A stretch of 64,000 nucleotides of DNA from Bryobacterales bacterium. GTDB taxonomy: Bacteria > Acidobacteriota > Terriglobia > Bryobacterales > Bryobacteraceae. Below the pieces are notes generated by a model. The model was not told the origin of the DNA. It did not search any database and worked only from the letters and a program-made list of their open reading frames with translations. Positions 17,382 through 26,229 of the stretch are shown in pieces. The stretch covers positions 1 through 64,000 of the forward strand of contig PLOR01000010.1 in the NCBI GenBank assembly GCA_003142185.1, given 5' to 3'. Each line of letters begins with the position of its first letter. The stretch's first letter is position 1. Position numbers and translations under genes: made by a program.

Positions 17382-18685
17382 CAGACCAGGGCCTCCATTT
17401 TCTTTTCGTGCTTGCGGATGTCGAGCTGTCCGGTAACGGCGGCGGTGATGAGGGTGGAGCGGTATTCGCGGAGAAGGCCAATCGATTCCTGCAATTCTGA
17501 TGTCGCCCTCTTAAAAGTGTCTGACTGCTGGGAGGCCCACCGAGCGATCTCAAGTTGTTCCTGCACCTCGGGAATCGCACAGCGGATATTCCGAATTGTG
17601 TCTTGCCCGACGTTCTGCATTGAGCCGCTCGCGCCGGTGGCCTCGCGCTCGATTTGGTACCGAACGTGACCGCATTGTAGTAGAAGCGCGACGAATTGCG
17701 GAGCGATTGCCTTGCCGGCCCTCGCCCGGTACAGTTTGTCGCAGAGCAACAGCTTGGGTCGCACGGACACGACCAACGCTGCACTTCCAACTAGCTCGCG
17801 CGTGTTCGCGCGGCTGATCAGCACGTCGCCAGGTCTGATCTCGAGCCGGTCGTCTGCTTCAAGATCAGGTGGCAGCGATTTGTTCTCGGATTGCTCGAAT
17901 GTCCCTCCGTTAACACACCCGACCTTCAGGACTCCCCACTCTTCGAGCTCGGCGGGCCGCGAATCACACTGCGGTGACCATCCCTGCTCGATGTTCGCCA
18001 ACGTAAACTTCAGCCGAGTCACACGCCATCGTGCTGGAACAGGGCCGAGCCATCGTACACCCGAGTCTTTCATGGGGACACTGGGATCGAGGCCCTGGGT
18101 AACAGCGCGGCTGATTAGGGCGGCGTGCTTTTCGTCGAGCAGCTCGATCAGCCGCTGTTTTTTCTTCAGCAGGCTATCGATCTGCAATGTTTCGCGGTCA
18201 AGAAACGCCGCGATGCCTCGCTGCTCCGGTTTCTCGGGAAGGGCTAGGCAGAAATCTCTTACAAAGTCGGTTGGAACGCGTTTCTGGCCGGCTGCCCCGT
18301 ACATCTGCGCCTCGCCGGGTTCGCGGAATGCATTTGAAACGCATACGTAGAAGAGAAACCTCGGAAACACCGCCGAACTCGGCCTGATTACATGAAATTC
18401 GGTGCTGCCCAACGCCCGCCCGCCCGGCACGTTCGCGGCGAGTGCGCACTTCCCGTTTTCAAAGCACGGAGTTATTTTGGCGACGATCACGTCGTCTTCT
18501 TCGAAGTAGCTGAGGCCGGTTGAAGCGTCGGACTGCTCGATAACTTGGTCGAATCTGATATCGCCAAGCACGCCGACGGCATCCATGGGTACGAAGGCTA
18601 TCGGCCCGGCTATCCGGCGTGCCGCTGGGTTAATCTTGCAGAGGTAGCGAAGTCGAACGGACCGCCAGCCTGGAGGTGTCTTCAC
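17381..18685 (-). CDS. hsdS: Type I restriction-modification specificity subunit
   Basis: A 434-residue HsdS with two target-recognition domains and two conserved helical regions. TRD1 spans about 1-165 (start GWRSVRLRYLCKINPAARR, then IVAKITPCFENGKCAL). The first helical region (FLDRETLQIDSLLKKKQRLI and ELLDEKHAALISRAVTQGLD) covers 165-215. The MKDSGVRWLGPVPARW linker leads into TRD2 (about 220-380). The second helical region ends in LREYRSTLITAAVTGQLDIR. It begins at a GTG that overlaps the hsdM stop as GTGA. The TRDs set the bipartite recognition sequence, which cannot be read from the protein. Such genes often vary between strains. Confidence 0.95.
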   Translation of the reverse strand: MKTPPGWRSVRLRYLCKINPAARRIAGPIAFVPMDAVGVLGDIRFDQVIEQSDASTGLSYFEEDDVIVAKITPCFENGKCALAANVPGGRALGSTEFHVIRPSSAVFPRFLFYVCVSNAFREPGEAQMYGAAGQKRVPTDFVRDFCLALPEKPEQRGIAAFLDRETLQIDSLLKKKQRLIELLDEKHAALISRAVTQGLDPSVPMKDSGVRWLGPVPARWRVTRLKFTLANIEQGWSPQCDSRPAELEEWGVLKVGCVNGGTFEQSENKSLPPDLEADDRLEIRPGDVLISRANTRELVGSAALVVSVRPKLLLCDKLYRARAGKAIAPQFVALLLQCGHVRYQIEREATGASGSMQNVGQDTIRNIRCAIPEVQEQLEIARWASQQSDTFKRATSELQESIGLLREYRSTLITAAVTGQLDIRKHEKKMEALV

Positions 18686-20700
18686 CTGCGCACCGCCGCG
18701 AGCATACTCATGATCTCGCCTTCGAGTTCTCGAATCTCCTTCTCGATCACCTCCAGAGGCCGCGGCGGCGTGTACTTATAGAAGTGTCGCGTCAGCGGAA
18801 TCTCGTAGCCGACCTTCGTTTTATCCTCGTCGATCCAGGCATCGGAGACATGCGGCTTCACTTCGCGCTCAAAGTAAACGTGAATGGCCTCATTCAGCGG
18901 AACACTCTCGGTATCGCGCAACTCAGGATCGGGCTCGACGTTGCCGTCTGCGTCCTTACAGATTGCGGCGCTCTCGTCTCGCTCGCTGAAGCTTGCCAGG
19001 ATCGCTCTTCGTACCGGCGCGGCGATTGTCACAGGCAGCCGGTCCAGCGCGGCGCTGAATTCCTCGCGATCCATCCAGACCCGATCCATCGGCAGCGTCC
19101 GAAGCGCGGCGAGTAACTCTGCCTGCAAAGCCTGCCCGCGTTCGATTTCCTTGCGCCCCTCTTTGCCCGATTTGCGTGAGGTCGCCATCGCTTCGAAGGC
19201 CCGCGAGGCTTCAAAGGCGGTGAGATGCTCCGGGGTCGCGGAGAAACTCAGTCGAAGGGGCCGTTCGACGGTGATTTTGCGGTATCCAAAGTCGTCGTTA
19301 TCGAAGATTTTCGAATGCTCGGCTTCGGCGAAGTCGCCGTAAGTGCGGACGATTTCCACGATCTGCCGCTCGGCCAGTTCGTTGCGCTTGTTGCCGAGGC
19401 TCTTGCGCATCTTTGTGTAGAAATCGACGGCGTTAACGAGTTGGACCTTGCCTTTGCGCTGGCGCGCTTTGCGATTGGTCACGATCCAGATATAGGTATT
19501 GATGCCGGTGTTGTAGAAGAGTTGGTCGGGCAGAGCGACGATGCCTTCCAGCCAGTCGTTCTCGATGATCCACTTGCGGATGTTGCTTTCGCCGGAGCCG
19601 GCGTCGCCGGTGAAGAGGGGCGAGCCGTTGAAGACGATACCGATGCGCGAGCCGGTCTGATCGGCGTGGGAGTAGGGCTTCATCTTCGAAATCATGTGCT
19701 GGAGGAAGAGGAAGGAGCCGTCGTTGATGCGGGGAAGGCCGGCGCCGAAGCGGCCGTCGTAGCCTTCGTTTTCGTGTTCCTTCCTGACGTATTCGTCCTC
19801 CGATTCCCACTTCACGCCGAAGGGGGGATTGGCCAGCATGTAATCGAACTTCTTGCCGGGGAAGGCGTCGAAGGTTTTGCCGTCGCCCAGGGAGTCGCCG
19901 AATTGGATATTGTCGATCTCCTCGCCCTTGATGAGCATGTCGGAACCGCAGATGGCGTAGGCCTCGGCGTTGTAGTCCTGGCCGAAGATGACGAGTTTGG
20001 CGTCCGGGTTGAGTTCGCGGAGGTACTTGGCGGCTTCCGAGAGCATTCCGCCAGTGCCGGCCGCGGGATCGAAGAGGGTGCGGACCGCGCCTTTTCTGCG
20101 GAGAAGGTCGTTATCGGGCAGGAAGATGAGATCGACCATCAGGCGGATGACTTCGCGGGGGGTGAAGTGGTCTCCGGCTTCTTCGTTGGCGGCCTCGTTG
20201 AATTTGCGGACCAGTTCTTCGAAGCTGCGGCCCATTTCAAGATTGGAGACGACGTTGGGGTGGAGGTCGACTTCGGAGAATTTCTGGACGAGCTTGAAGA
20301 GGCGGTTGGATTTGTCGAGCTTCTGAATTTGCTGATCGAAGGCGAAGTTGCTGAAGAGGGCGCGGGTCTCGGGGGAGAAGGCCTGGATGTAGTGGAGCAG
20401 GTTCTGCGCGAGGCCTTCGGGGTCTGCCAGGAGTTTGGCGAAGTCGTACTTGCTAGTGCTGTAGAACTGCTGCTTCGCCGCGCGGCGGAGCATTTTATCG
20501 ACGATGGTGGCGTTCTGGCCCTTGAGCCTTTTATGCTCTTCGAGAACCTTAGCCTTGGTGGATTCGAGGACGCAATCGAGCCGGCGCAGGACGGTCATGG
20601 GGAGCATGACTTTGCGATACTCGGGCGGCCGGTAGGGGCCGCGCAGAAGATCGGCAACGTCCCAGATGAAACTGACGAGGTTATCGGCGTAGTTGGTCAA
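18682..20700 (-). CDS. hsdM: Type I restriction-modification DNA methyltransferase subunit
   Basis: A 672-residue N6-adenine methyltransferase. The HsdM N-terminal helical domain (residues about 5-130, LVSFIWDVADLLRGPYRPPE) precedes the catalytic domain: DHFTPREV at 177-184, SAM-binding motif I DPAAGTGG at 211-218, and catalytic motif IV NPPF at 291-294. It is about 150 residues longer than EcoKI HsdM because of a C-terminal extension. The start is a TTG that overlaps the stop of an upstream small frame as TTGA; AAAGGA lies about 12 nt before it. It is the first recognised gene of hsdM-hsdS-hsdR, and the complex methylates hemimethylated host sites. Confidence 0.96.
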   Translation of the reverse strand: MTNYADNLVSFIWDVADLLRGPYRPPEYRKVMLPMTVLRRLDCVLESTKAKVLEEHKRLKGQNATIVDKMLRRAAKQQFYSTSKYDFAKLLADPEGLAQNLLHYIQAFSPETRALFSNFAFDQQIQKLDKSNRLFKLVQKFSEVDLHPNVVSNLEMGRSFEELVRKFNEAANEEAGDHFTPREVIRLMVDLIFLPDNDLLRRKGAVRTLFDPAAGTGGMLSEAAKYLRELNPDAKLVIFGQDYNAEAYAICGSDMLIKGEEIDNIQFGDSLGDGKTFDAFPGKKFDYMLANPPFGVKWESEDEYVRKEHENEGYDGRFGAGLPRINDGSFLFLQHMISKMKPYSHADQTGSRIGIVFNGSPLFTGDAGSGESNIRKWIIENDWLEGIVALPDQLFYNTGINTYIWIVTNRKARQRKGKVQLVNAVDFYTKMRKSLGNKRNELAERQIVEIVRTYGDFAEAEHSKIFDNDDFGYRKITVERPLRLSFSATPEHLTAFEASRAFEAMATSRKSGKEGRKEIERGQALQAELLAALRTLPMDRVWMDREEFSAALDRLPVTIAAPVRRAILASFSERDESAAICKDADGNVEPDPELRDTESVPLNEAIHVYFEREVKPHVSDAWIDEDKTKVGYEIPLTRHFYKYTPPRPLEVIEKEIRELEGEIMSMLAAVRR

Positions 20701-20951
20701 AGGCGCGCGTCCTTTGCTTGGGAATGCGAGTTTGCCTGTGAAACGATGATCTTAGCAGAGCGTGCGGCCGGTGGCTGTTGCGCGGAACTCTCCTCGCGCG
20801 GTCGGCGATCAGCCTCTTTGATCGCCGCATTCAATCGCGCAGCCTCGCCAGCCAGCGGATCGGCCTCCGCCCGGCGCGCGAATGAACGGCCAGTTAACCA
20901 AACGCTCGGCCTTATCGGAGAGTCTGAGAAACGGGCGCAGACCGACTCCAC
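20697..20951 (-). CDS. Possible small upstream ORF coupled to hsdM
   Basis: An 84-codon frame ends in TGA that overlaps the hsdM TTG start (TTGA), the same type of coupling seen at the other two junctions of the operon. The C-terminal half (AGEAARLNAAIKEADRRPRE) is helical and charged, but the product resembles no family I know and no clear ribosome binding site is visible. It may be a translated leader, a regulator, or chance. Confidence 0.25.
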   Translation of the reverse strand: MESVCARFSDSPIRPSVWLTGRSFARRAEADPLAGEAARLNAAIKEADRRPREESSAQQPPAARSAKIIVSQANSHSQAKDARL

Positions 20952-21090
20952 ATACGGACCTCCGGGCTAGTCGACAACTCTCTGGGCAACTGCCGAGAGA
21001 GCCCATATTCGCACAGTATTGGCCATTCCCAGCAATTTCCAGGATGGCTGGGAGTTAACCGGAAGGAACGGGAGTTCGCGGCGAGGGATC

Positions 21091-21165
<75 letters not shown>

Positions 21166-21310
21166 GCAATGAGTTAACTTCATTAGAACAAACGGACTGG
21201 CAGGTGTCAAATACCACTCGTTTCTCATGCAAGATGAGCCTGGTCGATACGGCATGCTGGGGCGGGCATAGCGGCCGAAAAGCTCGCAGCAAGCGCTTTT
21301 CAAGAGGCTC

Positions 21311-22420
21311 TCAGAACTCGCGCAGCAACTCCAGCATCCGCCGGTCGAGTTTGTGGCCGCGCCAGTTTTCGTAAGCCACGTCGCTGCGATTGCTGTCCAG
21401 AATCCCAAAGGAGCCGCGAAAGCACCACAGCGCCCAGCCCCAGTTGACGCCTTTCCAAAGCGACAGGAAATCCCGCATCCAGCTTAGCGTCACCGCGTGT
21501 GGCGTGCGGTTCCAACAGCCCCACTCGCCGACAAACACGGTCGCGCCGCGATCGGCCAATTCCCGGTAGGGCTGGATGCACCAGCGCTCCAGCATGGCGC
21601 GGTTCCACTCCACGGTTTCCGAGATGCGCATCGGCCAGGTTGGCATCTGCCGCGGCGTGCCCGCCCAGGGCGCCAGGTAGTGCGTGAGCGCGAATGGCGC
21701 ATAGCCGCGCGTCGCGTGCACTGCGTTGGGAATGTCGGCCAGCCCGTTTACCGGCAGGATCGCTTCGCCGAACAAGCCGTCGATCAGAACCATGCGAGCA
21801 GGGTCGGCTTGCCGGATGGCGTCAACGCCCGCGCGAATCACCTTCTCATATTGCGCCGCGGTGCAATGGCTCGGTTCGTTGATCAAATTGAAGCTCAGGC
21901 GCCGGCTCGGAATCCCGCGGTACCGCTCCGCGAAATGGCCCCAGTAGAAACGAAAGATGTCCACGGCATGTTGGTCGGTCCACAGGTTCCAAGGTTCGGC
22001 AACGAGCGCACCGCTGACCGAGTACCCCGGAGCGCGGTGAAAATTCAGGCACACGTGCACGCCATACTGCCTGCCCCAATCGACCGCCTGGTCGATTTCG
22101 CGCAGCGTGCTTTCCGCCATGTGAAATGGATCCTTCGGGTCGGCCCAGCAACGGTAGGACATCGGCAGGCGCGCGAAGTTGAACCCCCATCGCGACATCC
22201 ATTCAAAATCGGTTTCCACGAACGGCTCGTTGTGCCGTCCCCATTCCGGGTCGAGCGCCGCCCATTCCTCCGGCGTTGCCGTGAACTTCTCTTGCAGGTT
22301 GAAGCCGCGCCATTTTGCCGGGGCCTCTGCCGCACGGCCGCAGCCGCCGAGCGCCGCCGCCCCAATCAGCCCTGCAAAAACGCGCCGGCCGATCGATGCG
22401 CCGATATCCACCTTGACCAC
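21311..22420 (-). CDS. Glycoside hydrolase family 5 (cellulase-like), probable lipoprotein
   Basis: A GH5 (beta/alpha)8-barrel enzyme of about 370 residues. The GH5 landmarks are in order: GFNFARLPMSYRCW (strand 2 region), GVHVCLNFHRAPGYSV, acid/base Glu in FNLINEPSH, FALTHYLAPW, nucleophile Glu in VFVGEWGCWN, and the aromatic WALWCFRGSFGILDS at the last strand. It should hydrolyse beta-1,4 or related glucan/mannan bonds. The N-terminus RRVFAGLIGAAALGGCGRAA has a short hydrophobic segment and a lipobox-like LGGC, so it is probably a lipoprotein. The start is uncertain: GTG candidates at 22420 and 22411 fit the signal, while a longer frame begins at 22492. It is divergent from the REC-PP2C gene. 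Confidence 0.88.
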   Translation of the reverse strand: MVKVDIGASIGRRVFAGLIGAAALGGCGRAAEAPAKWRGFNLQEKFTATPEEWAALDPEWGRHNEPFVETDFEWMSRWGFNFARLPMSYRCWADPKDPFHMAESTLREIDQAVDWGRQYGVHVCLNFHRAPGYSVSGALVAEPWNLWTDQHAVDIFRFYWGHFAERYRGIPSRRLSFNLINEPSHCTAAQYEKVIRAGVDAIRQADPARMVLIDGLFGEAILPVNGLADIPNAVHATRGYAPFALTHYLAPWAGTPRQMPTWPMRISETVEWNRAMLERWCIQPYRELADRGATVFVGEWGCWNRTPHAVTLSWMRDFLSLWKGVNWGWALWCFRGSFGILDSNRSDVAYENWRGHKLDRRMLELLREF

Positions 22421-22605
22421 GCCGCTTATTCTACCCGATCGTCTTGCCGGGGAACACACACCCGCGCGTTTCATCTGCGGACGCCGTCCCACAGCGCGAC
22501 GCTCCGTCCCGCAAACGGACAGTCGCCGGTTGACGAAGCCGCTGTGTTAAAAAGGCTTGTGAAGGGCACGCGGCGTGCAACCATGGGTATGTGGGAACAC
22601 CGGCT

Positions 22606-23745
22606 ATGAATGCTCCCGAAACCGTGGCTCCGCTGCTTGCCGATTTTCGGGTGCTGGTGTGCGACGACCAGTCGGACGTCTGCGAGGCGCTGCGGCTGCT
22701 TCTGAAGAGTCAAGGCTGGCAGGCGGTGACGGTGGAAACGCCGGCCGCCCTGCTGGATCGGGCGCGCGGCGAGGCCTTCGACCTGGTCCTGCTGGACCTC
22801 AACTATGCGCGCGATACGACTTCGGGCGCGGAGGGCATGGATCTCTTGGCCAGCCTGGAGGCCCAGGGCAACGCCGCTCCGGTGATGGTGATGACCGCGT
22901 GGAGCAGTTTCGATCTGGCGGTGGAAGCCATGCGGCGCGGCGCGTGCGATTTCATTCAGAAGCCTTGGGAGAACCAGCGGCTGATCGCGGCCATTCGCAA
23001 GCAGGCCGATTCGGGCCGGCGGCGGAAGTCGGAATTGGAAATCGCCGCCGCCGTGCAGCAGAAGCTGTTCCCCGGCGATCCGCCGCGGCTGGACACATTG
23101 GAGTGCGCCGCCCAGTGCCTGGCCGCGCGCGAAGTGGGCGGTGACTACTACGATTTTCTCCCCGCCGGCGGCGGCCACGAAGTGTTTCTGCTGGCCGATG
23201 TTTCGGGTAAGGGTGTGCCGGCTGCTCTGCTGATGGCGAACTTGCAGGCCGCTTTCCGCAGCCAGGCGGAGGAGGCGCTGTGCGCGCCGGCGGCGCTGCT
23301 CGAAAGCATCAATCGCCATTTCTTCCATTCCACCGCCGCCGAGCGCTTCGCCACCTTATTCTATGGGCTCTATGACGACCGCGCGCGCCGCTTGCGCTAC
23401 GTCAACTGCGCCCACAATGCGCCGCTGCTGCTGCGTTCGTCGGGCGCGCTGGAGCGCCTGGACGCCACGGCGCTCATGCTGGGAGCCTTCGCGCAGTGGA
23501 GTTGCGCGGTGGCCGAGGTGGCGCTTGAGCCCGGCGACGCGCTGGTGATCTATTCCGATGGCGTTACCGAAGCCGCCTCCGCTTCCGGCGACGAATTCGG
23601 CGAAGCGCGCCTCGAGCGCGTGGTGCGGGGCCGGCAGGGACAGCCCGCCGCCCAGGTGGTCGACGCCATCCTCGATGCGGTCGCCGCATTCAGCAGCGGA
23701 CCGCGTAGCGACGACGTCACCGTGATGGCCCTCCGGGCGCTATGA
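22606..23745 (+). CDS. Response regulator with PP2C-type (SpoIIE/RsbU) phosphatase domain
   Basis: A 379-residue regulator. The receiver domain (1-125) has D20/D21, phosphoacceptor D64 in LVLLDLN, T97 and K119 (FIQKPW). A short coiled linker (KSELEIAAAVQQKLFPGDPP) precedes the SpoIIE-type PP2C domain (about 150-379), with GGDYYD at 178-183, DVSGKG at 198-203, CAHNAPLLL, VIYSDGVTEA and a terminal DDVTVMALRA. These Asp/Gly residues bind the Mn/Mg pair. It probably dephosphorylates an anti-sigma antagonist, as RsbU or RssB-like proteins do, under phosphorelay control. The ATG is chosen; a GTG 15 nt upstream is also possible. No partner switch genes are adjacent. Confidence 0.93.
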   Translation: MNAPETVAPLLADFRVLVCDDQSDVCEALRLLLKSQGWQAVTVETPAALLDRARGEAFDLVLLDLNYARDTTSGAEGMDLLASLEAQGNAAPVMVMTAWSSFDLAVEAMRRGACDFIQKPWENQRLIAAIRKQADSGRRRKSELEIAAAVQQKLFPGDPPRLDTLECAAQCLAAREVGGDYYDFLPAGGGHEVFLLADVSGKGVPAALLMANLQAAFRSQAEEALCAPAALLESINRHFFHSTAAERFATLFYGLYDDRARRLRYVNCAHNAPLLLRSSGALERLDATALMLGAFAQWSCAVAEVALEPGDALVIYSDGVTEAASASGDEFGEARLERVVRGRQGQPAAQVVDAILDAVAAFSSGPRSDDVTVMALRAL

Positions 23746-23834
23746 AGCGGCGCATGCTTCCCGGCCATTTTTGGGCCGATTCGCCCGCCGCGGTAGCAAG
23801 CCCTGGAGCGCCCTGTTTTGCTACACTGAAGGTT

Positions 23835-24044
23835 ATGGCGATCCCGAATGTGAAACGGTTCCGGCCGTTCTGCCCGACCTGCAATGAGAGCTTCACGGTG
23901 ATGGCGGTTCTGCCGAAGGCTACCGACGTTTCCAAGTACCTGGAGGATACCGTGGCGCGCCACGATCACAAGGCGTTCCAGGAAGCCAAACAGTTGCACT
24001 TCAAGGTCCGCGTCGGCCAGCAGAAACAGAAGAAAGCCAAGTAA
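23835..24044 (+). CDS. Small hypothetical protein with a CxxC pair
   Basis: A 69-residue basic protein, MAIPNVKRFRPFCPTCNESF onward, ending in a Lys-rich tail (VRVGQQKQKKAK). The single CPTC knuckle is half of a zinc ribbon, so it could dimerise around zinc or bind nucleic acid, but I know no characterised relative. GAAGG lies 4 nt before the ATG; the frame extends upstream without a better start. It follows the PP2C regulator by 90 nt and converges on the HEAT-repeat gene. Confidence 0.55.
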   Translation: MAIPNVKRFRPFCPTCNESFTVMAVLPKATDVSKYLEDTVARHDHKAFQEAKQLHFKVRVGQQKQKKAK

Positions 24045-24078
24045 GCCCGCACCGGTTTCGCCGGTTGGGTTCCTTACA

Positions 24079-25347
24079 TTACATCCGGGCCTGGATGCTG
24101 CGTGTGGCGGCGATGGCCGCCTGCGCTACGGCCGGGTCCTGGTCGTCAATCAGTTTTTTCAACCGCGCAATGGTTTCGGCATCGCCGCTGGCCCCGAGCG
24201 CTCGCGCCAGGCCGATCTTCTCGTCCTTGGTCCCACTCTCGATCGCTCCATAAAGCGCCGTGCGCACCCGCGCATCCCGCGCCAACTCTACTAGCAACGG
24301 CAGCGCAGAGCCGTTATAAGCCGCCAGGTTCAGATTGTTGATGAGGAACTGCAAGGGGCTGAATTGGCTAAGCTCGGTCGCCCCCAGCATCACCTGGGCA
24401 AAAGCCAGCGACAGCCGCGGCCCGGGCCTGCCCTCTTCCTTCCAGGCCTGCTGCAGCACGGGCAGGTCGAGCGGATTCTTCAGCCGCCCCAACCCCTCGG
24501 CCGCCGCCCCGCGCAGTTTCTCGTCCTTATCGTGGAAATACCGCTGATAGATGCCGCGATAGGCCGGGTCGGGCAGCATGGCGAGCGAGGTCAACGCGGC
24601 GCGCTTTACCTTGAGATTGTCCGTCTGGCCGGTGACGTCCGCCAGCGCCGGCACGGCGCCTGCGTCGCGCAGCAGGCCCACCGTTTCGATCGCCGCGATT
24701 TGCACCTTGGGATCGAAGTCGTGCAGCAGGAATTCCACCGCCGGCCCCGCCGATAGGTCGCCGATCTTCTGCAGGGCCACCAGCGATTCGTAGATCAACG
24801 TGGAATCCTTGGTCCGTAACGCGGCAACCAGATCCTCAACCACCGCCTTGCCGCGCAGGACGCCTTCGGCACGCGCCGCGTTGGCGCGCACATCCAGGTT
24901 GCCCGACCGCAACTGCGCGTCGAGCGCGGCGATCACATCGGGGCGCACCGCGATGTAGGCGTCAATCACCTGGTCGTTGGTGTCGGTGAACTTGCTCTTG
25001 ATGCCCGTCCCCACGCGCTCGATGGTCCCGCTGACGCCCCGTTTCACGTAACCCGGCACATAGAAATTCACCAGGCCATCGGCAGCCAGCATCTGGACCG
25101 CGGGATCGCCGTCGCGGCTGGCTTGGATCAGCGGATCCAGGCTGTGCGGCGGCCCAATCTCGGTGATCTGCCGGACCGCTTCGGCTCGCACCTCGGGCGA
25201 CGGATTAGAAAGCAATTCCTGCAACTTCGGAATCGCGCTGGAACCGGCGCGAGCGATGTCGCGAACGTCCTTGGGCCGCAGATTCGCTTGCCCGCACGCA
25301 CCGGACACCGCCAGAAATGCCAGAAACCAGGCTGAGAAAACGCGCAT
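24079..25347 (-). CDS. Secreted HEAT-repeat protein
   Basis: A 422-residue exported protein. The N-terminus MRVFSAWFLAFLAVSGACGQ is a signal peptide, with a Cys near the cleavage site that may or may not be lipidated (SGAC is a weak lipobox). The rest is built of HEAT-like helical pairs, for example AIPKLQELLSNPSPEVRAEA, DPLIQASRDGDPAVQMLAAD, LLHDFDPKVQIAAIETVGLL, and a last ETIARLKKLIDDQDPAVAQA. Such solenoids are protein-binding scaffolds. The start is the ATG before the signal peptide. A palindromic repeat (25371-25394) separates it from the M48 gene upstream. The partner is unknown. Confidence 0.8.
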   Translation of the reverse strand: MRVFSAWFLAFLAVSGACGQANLRPKDVRDIARAGSSAIPKLQELLSNPSPEVRAEAVRQITEIGPPHSLDPLIQASRDGDPAVQMLAADGLVNFYVPGYVKRGVSGTIERVGTGIKSKFTDTNDQVIDAYIAVRPDVIAALDAQLRSGNLDVRANAARAEGVLRGKAVVEDLVAALRTKDSTLIYESLVALQKIGDLSAGPAVEFLLHDFDPKVQIAAIETVGLLRDAGAVPALADVTGQTDNLKVKRAALTSLAMLPDPAYRGIYQRYFHDKDEKLRGAAAEGLGRLKNPLDLPVLQQAWKEEGRPGPRLSLAFAQVMLGATELSQFSPLQFLINNLNLAAYNGSALPLLVELARDARVRTALYGAIESGTKDEKIGLARALGASGDAETIARLKKLIDDQDPAVAQAAIAATRSIQARM

Positions 25348-25370
25348 ACTTCTACTGTATCGCGCTCCCT

Positions 25371-25394
25371 GGTAGGGCACGCTTAGCTTGCCCG
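25371..25394. repeat. Short dispersed palindrome (REP-like)
   Basis: GGTAGGGCACGCTTAGCTTGCCCG-like palindrome between two genes; relatives lie at 45502-45525 and 54760-54786. Confidence 0.6.
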
Positions 25395-25413
25395 TGTTTT
25401 TGAACGAGTAAGA

Positions 25414-26157
25414 TCAGCGGCTGCGCGACAACAACGTCGCCAGCATCGCATGGGCCTCCACGAACTCGGAGCTTTCGATCCGGTATCCGCCCGGCGGTAT
25501 GGCTTCCGCCTCCGTCTTCACACGCAGCGCGAGCAGATCTTCGGGGACAATTGCCTTGGCCCAAACGGGGTGCTCGTAGGCCAGTTTTGAAAAGAGGTCC
25601 AAAACGCCGGCTGGATCGTAACCGGCGGCTTTCAGGTAGCCGATGGCCGCCACAGTCGCCTGCAACTCGTGCTCGCGCGCATTTTCGTTTCCGGCCGGTG
25701 CCGGCTTGGACTGAAGGACACAGCCCTCCCGCATGGTCCCGTTCCCTTGGCCTTCAAGCGCTGCCGCTCTTTCCGCCTGCGCATGCGCCAGCTCATGCGC
25801 CAACAAACCAGCCAGCTCCGCCTCGTTTTCGATCCGTTGCAACAGACCGCCGCTGATGTACAGAACACGATCGGCCGGCACCGATACATACAGATCGGAA
25901 CTCCGCGTCAGGCGGACTTCCGCCGGCGGCGCGCTAATCGCGCTCGCGAGCTTGTTCTCGAGTCGTTGCAGGTACCGGATGATAGTCGGCGAGTCGATCT
26001 TGCCGTCGCTTTTTTCCAAGTCCCGGCCAGGGCGCGAACCGGGTGCCCATTCTTTTCCAATCTGAGTTGCGGCGTCGCTCGACGTCGCCTGGCAACTCGC
26101 CACGTGAGCGAGCACGGTGAGAAACGCGGCACAGGCGACAATGCTGTGAGCTCGCAT
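25414..26157 (-). CDS. M48-like metalloprotease, exported
   Basis: A 247-residue protein with a signal peptide (MRAHSIVACAAFLTVLAHVA) and a zinc-protease core: VLYISGGLLQRIENEAELAG leads to HELAH at 121-125, the two zinc His and catalytic Glu of gluzincins. Downstream EHELQATVAAIGYLKAAGYD holds the likely third ligand (Glu of ELQAT; the usual ExxAD Asp is Thr here). It lacks the TPR extension of BepA and is short for an M48 peptidase. GGAGG lies 7 nt before the chosen ATG. Role unknown, probably turnover of envelope proteins. Confidence 0.8.
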   Translation of the reverse strand: MRAHSIVACAAFLTVLAHVASCQATSSDAATQIGKEWAPGSRPGRDLEKSDGKIDSPTIIRYLQRLENKLASAISAPPAEVRLTRSSDLYVSVPADRVLYISGGLLQRIENEAELAGLLAHELAHAQAERAAALEGQGNGTMREGCVLQSKPAPAGNENAREHELQATVAAIGYLKAAGYDPAGVLDLFSKLAYEHPVWAKAIVPEDLLALRVKTEAEAIPPGGYRIESSEFVEAHAMLATLLSRSR

Positions 26158-26182
26158 GGCGAACCTCCATTCCAACGCCGAC

Positions 26183-26210
26183 CGTAGGGGCCGGGCATGC
26201 CCGGCCCGTT
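26183..26210. repeat. Short dispersed palindrome (REP-like)
   Basis: GGGCCGGGCATGCCCGGCCC-type perfect palindrome between two minus-strand genes. Related sequence occurs inside the start of both pilin genes (about 44812-44834 and 45403-45425). Confidence 0.6.
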
Positions 26211-26229
26211 TCGCCACGAAGCCCCGCCC

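Noticed and set aside
19225-20970. A 581-codon plus-strand open frame
   Set aside because: Antisense to hsdM; Val/Gly/Glu-rich pattern is the mirror of the hsdM codons.
21028-21052. Terminator downstream of tRNA-Asn
   Set aside because: CCCAGC/GCTGGG stem has a 13-nt loop and no T-tract, too weak to call.
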